Source: Myxococcus fulvus
GTDB lineage: Bacteria; Myxococcota; Myxococcia; Myxococcales; Myxococcaceae
NCBI RefSeq assembly: GCF_900111765.1
Contig: NZ_FOIB01000008.1
Coordinates: 62,001 to 126,000, forward strand
Direction of reading: 5' to 3'
DNA: 64,000 nt
Position numbers and translations under genes: made by a program. Shown here one piece after another: positions 58,336-64,000 of this stretch; the stretch's first letter is position 1, and the number at the start of each line of letters is the position of its first letter. The notes below the pieces were generated by a model. It searched no databases. It saw nothing but the letters and a program-made list of their open reading frames with translations, and was not told the origin of the DNA.

Positions 58336-60792
58336 GTGGCCGTCCTTCTCGAGGATCTCCTTTACGCCGTCCGGTTGCTCTTCAAGAATCGGGGGTTCAC
58401 CGCCGTCTCGCTGCTGACGCTCGCGCTGGCCATCGGCGCGAACACGGCCATCTTCAGCGTCGTGCATGGCGTGCTGCTGCGGCCGCTGCCCTATCCGCGC
58501 TCCGAGCAGCTGGTGCGGGTGGACGCGCGGGACGCGGACGGGCCCAACACGACGTTGGCCATCGCCCATTACGCCTGGCTGACGTCGGAGGGCTCGCCCT
58601 TCTCCCAGGTCTCCGCGTCGGAGATGTTGCCCTCGGGCTTCAACCTCGTGGGGGACGGGCTTCCGGAGCGGCTGGCGGGGGTCCGGGTGACGGGGAATTT
58701 CTTCGAGACGTTCGGCGTGAGGCCTCAGCTGGGGCGCGGCTTCCTTCCGGAGGAGGACGTGCCGGGGGGCCCGCGCGTGGTGGTGCTCGGCCAGGGGCTG
58801 TGGAAGCGCCGCTTCGGCGGGGCGCCGGACGTCGTGGGGCGCACGCTCACGCTCAACGACGAGCCCTACACGGTGGTGGGCGTGGCGGCGGAGTCGTTCC
58901 GCTTCCCGCCGGAGGCGCAGCTATGGACGCCGCTGCAACTGGACATGACGAACAACGAGGCCTCCAACTTCCTGTTCGTCACCGGGCGGGTGCGTGACGG
59001 GCTGTCGCCCCAGGGCGTGGAGGCCGCGTTGAAGACGCTGAGCGCGCGCCTGACGGCGGAGAAGCCGCACCTGATGCGCGCCCACGAGTTCTTCGGCGCG
59101 GTGGACCTGCGGGCGGCGCTCGCGGGGGATTTGCGCCTGGCGCTCTGGGTGCTGCTGGGCGCGGTGGGGCTGGTGCTGCTCATCGCGTGCGTCAACCTGG
59201 CGAACCTGCAGCTCGCGCGCTCGGCGGCGAGGCAGCGGGAGCTGGTGGTGCGCGCGGCGCTCGGTGCCGCGCCCCGGCGGCTGGTGCGCCAGCTCTTGAC
59301 GGAGAGCCTGCTCTTGTCGCTCGTGGGCGGCGGGCTGGGGGTGCTCCTGGCGTCGAGCGCGCTGCCGGCGCTGCTGGCGCTGGCGCCGCCGGAGCTGCTC
59401 ACGCCGGGGACGCAGGTGGAGCTGGAGGGCACGGTGCTGCTGTTCTCCCTGGGGCTGTCGGTGGTGACGGGCCTGCTCTTCGGGCTCCTGCCGGCGTGGC
59501 AGGCCTCGCGGCCCAGGCTCCAGGACGCGCTGCGCGAGGGGGCCCAGCGGGCGACGGCGGGGGCGGGGGCGGGGCGCACGCGCAAGGTGCTGGTGGTGGG
59601 GCAGGTGGCGCTCGCGGTGGTGCTGCTGGTGGGGGCCGGGCTGCTCATCCGGAGCTTCGGCGCGCTCCAGCAAGTGCAGCCCGGCTTCGACGCGACGGAC
59701 GTGCACGTGTTGCGGCTGTCCCTGCCGGAGGGCCGCTACGGCGAGCCGGAGGCGGTGGAGCGCTTCCTGCGCCAGGTGGAGGAGCGGGTGCGCGCGCTGC
59801 CCGGCGTGGTGGAGGTGGGCTCCACGCCGACGCTGCCGATGGAGATGGGCTCCAGCATGGGCTTCGCCATCGAGGGCAAGTACGAGGGCCGCGAGGACGG
59901 TCCCGGGGTGGGCTTCGGCCAGTACCGCACGGTGTCGCCGGGCTACGCGCGGACGTTGGGGCTGGGGGTGGTGGGAGGACGGTGGCTGGAGGAGACGGAC
60001 ACGTCGCGCTCGGCGCCGGTGGTGGTCATCAACGAGGCGGCCGCGCGCAAGTACTGGCCGGGCGAGGACCCCCTGGGCAAGTCCATCCGGGTGGCGCACG
60101 CGGTGCCATCGCTCCGGGACGACACACCGCGCCGGGTGGTGGGCGTGGTGCGTGACGTGCGCGAGCGGGGGTTGGACCAGGAGGCGCCCGCGGTGCTGTA
60201 CGTGCCGACGGGGCAGGTGACGCGCAGGCTCAATGAGCTGCTCGTGCGGATGTTGCCGCGCAACCTGGTGGTGAAGGCGACGGGGAGCCACGCGGCGGTG
60301 GTGGCGGCCGTGCAGAAGGAGCTGTGGGCGGTGGACCCGCGGCAGCCCGTGTCGGAGACGTTGATGCTGGACGCGCACGTGGCGCGCACGCTGGGCTCCG
60401 AGCGCTTCAACATGGTGCTGCTGGGGTTGATGGCGGCGCTGGCGCTGGGGCTGGCGGCCGTGGGCATCTACGGCGTGCTGTCGTACCTGGTGAGCCAGCG
60501 CACGCGGGAGATGGGCGTGCGCCTGGCGCTGGGGGCCACGCGCGGCGAGGTGGTGCGGCTGGTGTTCCTCCAGGGCCTGGGCTCGGTGGGCGCGGGCGTG
60601 GGGCTGGGCTTCGTGGGCGCGCTGGCGCTGACGCGGGTGGTGTCCGGGCTGGTGCACGGGGTGAGCGCGTTGGACCCGTGGGCCTTCGTCCTCGCGCCCC
60701 TGGCGCTGCTCGCCGTGGGCCTGCTCGCCACGTGGCTGCCCGCGCGCAGGGCCTCGCGCGTGGACCCCATCATCGCGCTCCGGTACGACTGA
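58336..60792 (+). CDS. ADOP-family ABC transporter permease (two FtsX domains)
   Basis: 818 residues. The start LLEDLLYAVRLLFKNRGFTAVSLLTLALAIGANTAIFSVV is the ADOP (acidobacterial duplicated orphan permease) hallmark, quoted here as LLFKNRGFTAVSLLTLALAI. A MacB-like periplasmic domain follows, then three FtsX helices, a second permease half (RKVLVVGQVALAVVLLVGAGLLIRSF is its first helix, in parts) and the last helices ending ARRASRVDPIIALRYD. No ATPase gene is adjacent, as the name orphan implies. Role: mechanotransmission or export driven by an ATPase encoded elsewhere. Confidence 0.9.
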   Translation: MAVLLEDLLYAVRLLFKNRGFTAVSLLTLALAIGANTAIFSVVHGVLLRPLPYPRSEQLVRVDARDADGPNTTLAIAHYAWLTSEGSPFSQVSASEMLPSGFNLVGDGLPERLAGVRVTGNFFETFGVRPQLGRGFLPEEDVPGGPRVVVLGQGLWKRRFGGAPDVVGRTLTLNDEPYTVVGVAAESFRFPPEAQLWTPLQLDMTNNEASNFLFVTGRVRDGLSPQGVEAALKTLSARLTAEKPHLMRAHEFFGAVDLRAALAGDLRLALWVLLGAVGLVLLIACVNLANLQLARSAARQRELVVRAALGAAPRRLVRQLLTESLLLSLVGGGLGVLLASSALPALLALAPPELLTPGTQVELEGTVLLFSLGLSVVTGLLFGLLPAWQASRPRLQDALREGAQRATAGAGAGRTRKVLVVGQVALAVVLLVGAGLLIRSFGALQQVQPGFDATDVHVLRLSLPEGRYGEPEAVERFLRQVEERVRALPGVVEVGSTPTLPMEMGSSMGFAIEGKYEGREDGPGVGFGQYRTVSPGYARTLGLGVVGGRWLEETDTSRSAPVVVINEAAARKYWPGEDPLGKSIRVAHAVPSLRDDTPRRVVGVVRDVRERGLDQEAPAVLYVPTGQVTRRLNELLVRMLPRNLVVKATGSHAAVVAAVQKELWAVDPRQPVSETLMLDAHVARTLGSERFNMVLLGLMAALALGLAAVGIYGVLSYLVSQRTREMGVRLALGATRGEVVRLVFLQGLGSVGAGVGLGFVGALALTRVVSGLVHGVSALDPWAFVLAPLALLAVGLLATWLPARRASRVDPIIALRYD

Positions 60793-60803
60793 GCGGAAGG
60801 ACA

Positions 60804-60831
60804 GGGCCCACGTCCACCTCGACGTGGGCCC
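60804..60831. terminator. Bidirectional terminator between permease and lectin genes
   Basis: GGGCCCACGTC and GACGTGGGCCC form a perfect 11-bp stem with a 6-base loop, midway between two converging genes. No long T-run, but location and stem are convincing. Confidence 0.65.
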
Positions 60832-60842
60832 CTCAGGTCTCA

Positions 60843-62234
60843 TCAGCGGATGGCGAAGCCCCAGGTGTAGGGCGTGCCCCGGTAGCTGCAGGTGGAGCCG
60901 TTGCTCCAGGCCCAGGTGAAGTCGAGCCGTCCTCCGGCGCAGTACTCGCCGGCGTAGTCCGCCAGGTGCCCCCGGGCACCGCCCACGCGGTCATTGTCGC
61001 AGGCGAACTCCGGGGTGACGCCACCCGCCGCGGGGTAGCCGTAGCCCACGCAGCCCATCATGATTTGCGAGGCGGGCGGGCCATAGGTGCCCTGCTTGAA
61101 CGCCGTGCCATTCGTGCCGAGGGCCATGTTGACGGTGGTGTGGCTCCACGTCTGCGCCGCGTAGCCCTGGACGAAGCCGTCGTTGAAGGTGCGGTTGAAG
61201 ACGCGAATCTCGGTGAAGGGGATGCAGGTGAGGCTTCGAGACCAGTCCTCGCTCCCCGGCGTGCCACGCGAGCTGACGCCCAGGCTCGTCTTCGCCGACG
61301 CGGACTGCCAGCCGGCGACGGTCCATCCACCCCCGCCCGTGCTCATGTCGCAGTAGTGCTGCGTGACGCCGGTGCCGCAGGGGTTCAGCGCGTACACGCC
61401 GCTGGGCAGGGCGGGGCAGTACTGGTGCAAGAGCTGGCAGGAGGCGGGCGCGGCGGTGGGGGACTCGGGGCAGGGCTTCTCGGGGATGCTCGGGCCCGAC
61501 GGGTCCGTGCCCGTCACGGGGTTGCTGGTGACGGAGATGATGAGGTCGGAGAAGTTGTTGTTGGCCTGCTCGTGCGCGCGGTCGAAGTCCTCGAAGGCCA
61601 GCACGCGCCGCTGCGCCCCCGGGTGGTAGAGCGAGACCAGGTGCCGGCGCTGCGAGGGCAGGGGCTCCGGGTTGAGCGCGTCCAGCGAGTAGTAGGTCGT
61701 CCGGGTGTCGTCGACCTGGCCCCAATCCCAGCCATTGGAGACCAGGAAGAAGCCGATGCGCGTGCCCGCGGGGAAGCGCCCCAGGTGCATGCGGTCCCCG
61801 GGTGTCAGCGCGCCTCCGGAGCCCCAGGCGGACGCGTTGCCGAAGATGAGGTGCTTCTGCAGGCCCACCGTCGTGGTGGGCGGACTGCCCTCCGGATAGG
61901 TGAAGTAGCCCAGCGCGTTCAGGAACGTCGCGGCCTCCGACACGAAGGTCACCCAGACATCCGACTCCGCGAGGACTCGCACGTTGGGGTCGAAGCTCGA
62001 CGACAGGTACTCCGGATGGTGCACCAGGACGGACTGTCCCTCGGGGAGCGCCGCCTGGATGTCCTGGAGGAAGTCCGCGGGGAGGCTCTCCGGTGGGGCC
62101 TCCTCCACCTTCGCGCGAGCGGTGGCGAGCGAGGCCGTCGTCGGGCCCGCCTCCTCCGGATGACAGCCCCACGCCAACAGCAGACACAACGGTGACAACA
62201 CCCGGTGCACCGGGCGGCACGAAATGAATGACAT
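60843..62234 (-). CDS. Secreted DUF4114 plus fibrinogen-like lectin protein
   Basis: 463 residues. The N-terminus is a leader with a lipoprotein-like end (LLLAWGCHPEE, Cys24). Residues ~125-240 match DUF4114 (SDVWVTFVSEAATFLNALGYFTYP, then GFFLVSNGWDWG). From ~275 a cysteine-rich fibrinogen/intelectin-like domain begins (LPSGVYALNPCGTG, QHYCDMSTGGGGWTVAGWQ) and runs to the end (GSTCSYRGTPYTWGFAIR). Such domains bind sugars with calcium. A surface-exposed carbohydrate-binding lipoprotein is likely; its ligand is unknown. Confidence 0.85.
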   Translation of the reverse strand: MSFISCRPVHRVLSPLCLLLAWGCHPEEAGPTTASLATARAKVEEAPPESLPADFLQDIQAALPEGQSVLVHHPEYLSSSFDPNVRVLAESDVWVTFVSEAATFLNALGYFTYPEGSPPTTTVGLQKHLIFGNASAWGSGGALTPGDRMHLGRFPAGTRIGFFLVSNGWDWGQVDDTRTTYYSLDALNPEPLPSQRRHLVSLYHPGAQRRVLAFEDFDRAHEQANNNFSDLIISVTSNPVTGTDPSGPSIPEKPCPESPTAAPASCQLLHQYCPALPSGVYALNPCGTGVTQHYCDMSTGGGGWTVAGWQSASAKTSLGVSSRGTPGSEDWSRSLTCIPFTEIRVFNRTFNDGFVQGYAAQTWSHTTVNMALGTNGTAFKQGTYGPPASQIMMGCVGYGYPAAGGVTPEFACDNDRVGGARGHLADYAGEYCAGGRLDFTWAWSNGSTCSYRGTPYTWGFAIR

Positions 62235-62322
62235 GTCAGGGACTCCCTGGGAGGGAAGGAATGGCTCCGCACGGGAGCCCCTGGATTCAAGGGCGGACTT
62301 CTCGCGCCGGCAAATGGGGTGA

Positions 62323-64000
<1,678 letters not shown>

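Overview
The window is very GC-rich chromosomal DNA, almost certainly from a myxobacterium of the Myxococcaceae (Myxococcus, Corallococcus or Pyxidicoccus type). The grounds are families I know mainly from myxobacteria: a DUF2378/TIGR02265 protein at 31730-32326, a Ser/Thr kinase followed by a DUF2381/TIGR02268 protein at 48630-51537, many lipoproteins and two-component proteins, and very high G/C at third codon positions. I see no rRNA, tRNA, CRISPR array, transposase or integrase. Two genes run off the ends: an amidohydrolase on the left and an Uup-type ABC-F ATPase on the right.

Left part (1-24.8 kb). A YcaC-like hydrolase and YtcJ-like amidohydrolase operon diverges from an orphan LuxR-type response regulator. 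Next come a GNAT acetyltransferase and a tandem array of five paralogous secreted four-cysteine proteins (3943-7651). The array also holds a frameshifted relic of the GNAT 5' end and recurring TTGTC-N6-GACAA palindromes. Housekeeping genes follow: DUF3592, cysQ, mug, pfkB, a GT87-like mannosyltransferase, an amidohydrolase and DUF423. A SET-domain protein with a histone-H1-like lysine tail is at 14565-15212. An unusually AT-rich secreted trypsin-like protease, an acyl-CoA dehydrogenase-like protein, two repeat- or low-complexity proteins of unknown function, a 2OG-Fe(II) oxygenase, an M18 aminopeptidase, a SpeE-like protein and a six-cysteine lipoprotein complete this part.

Middle (24.8-45.7 kb). 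An osmoregulated periplasmic glucan operon (opgG, a small gene, opgH) looks like one in which the cytoplasmic N-terminal domain of OpgH is a separate gene. Then come a hybrid histidine kinase, the DUF2378 protein, a trypsin-like protein, a 1769-residue double-length UvrA with four ABC ATPase cassettes, a glutathione peroxidase, a DUF5996 protein, two lipoproteins, a translationally coupled ECF sigma, zinc-finger anti-sigma and periplasmic helical protein operon, a V4R-like protein and a PrxQ-type peroxiredoxin.

Right part (45.8-64 kb). A translationally coupled YcaO-TfuA pair, the known thioamide-forming combination, has no visible precursor peptide. It is followed by the kinase/DUF2381 pair, a lone beta-class DNA methyltransferase, a second 2OG-Fe(II) oxygenase, a dicarboxylate symporter, slyD, an OPT transporter, an outer-membrane-type protein, an ADOP-type ABC permease, a secreted DUF4114 plus fibrinogen-like lectin protein and uup.

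The best candidates for undescribed biology are the five-gene secreted array with its shared palindromes, the YcaO-TfuA pair without a substrate gene, the SET protein with its histone-like tail, and the split opgH. All functional statements rest on reading motifs by eye; no database search was run.
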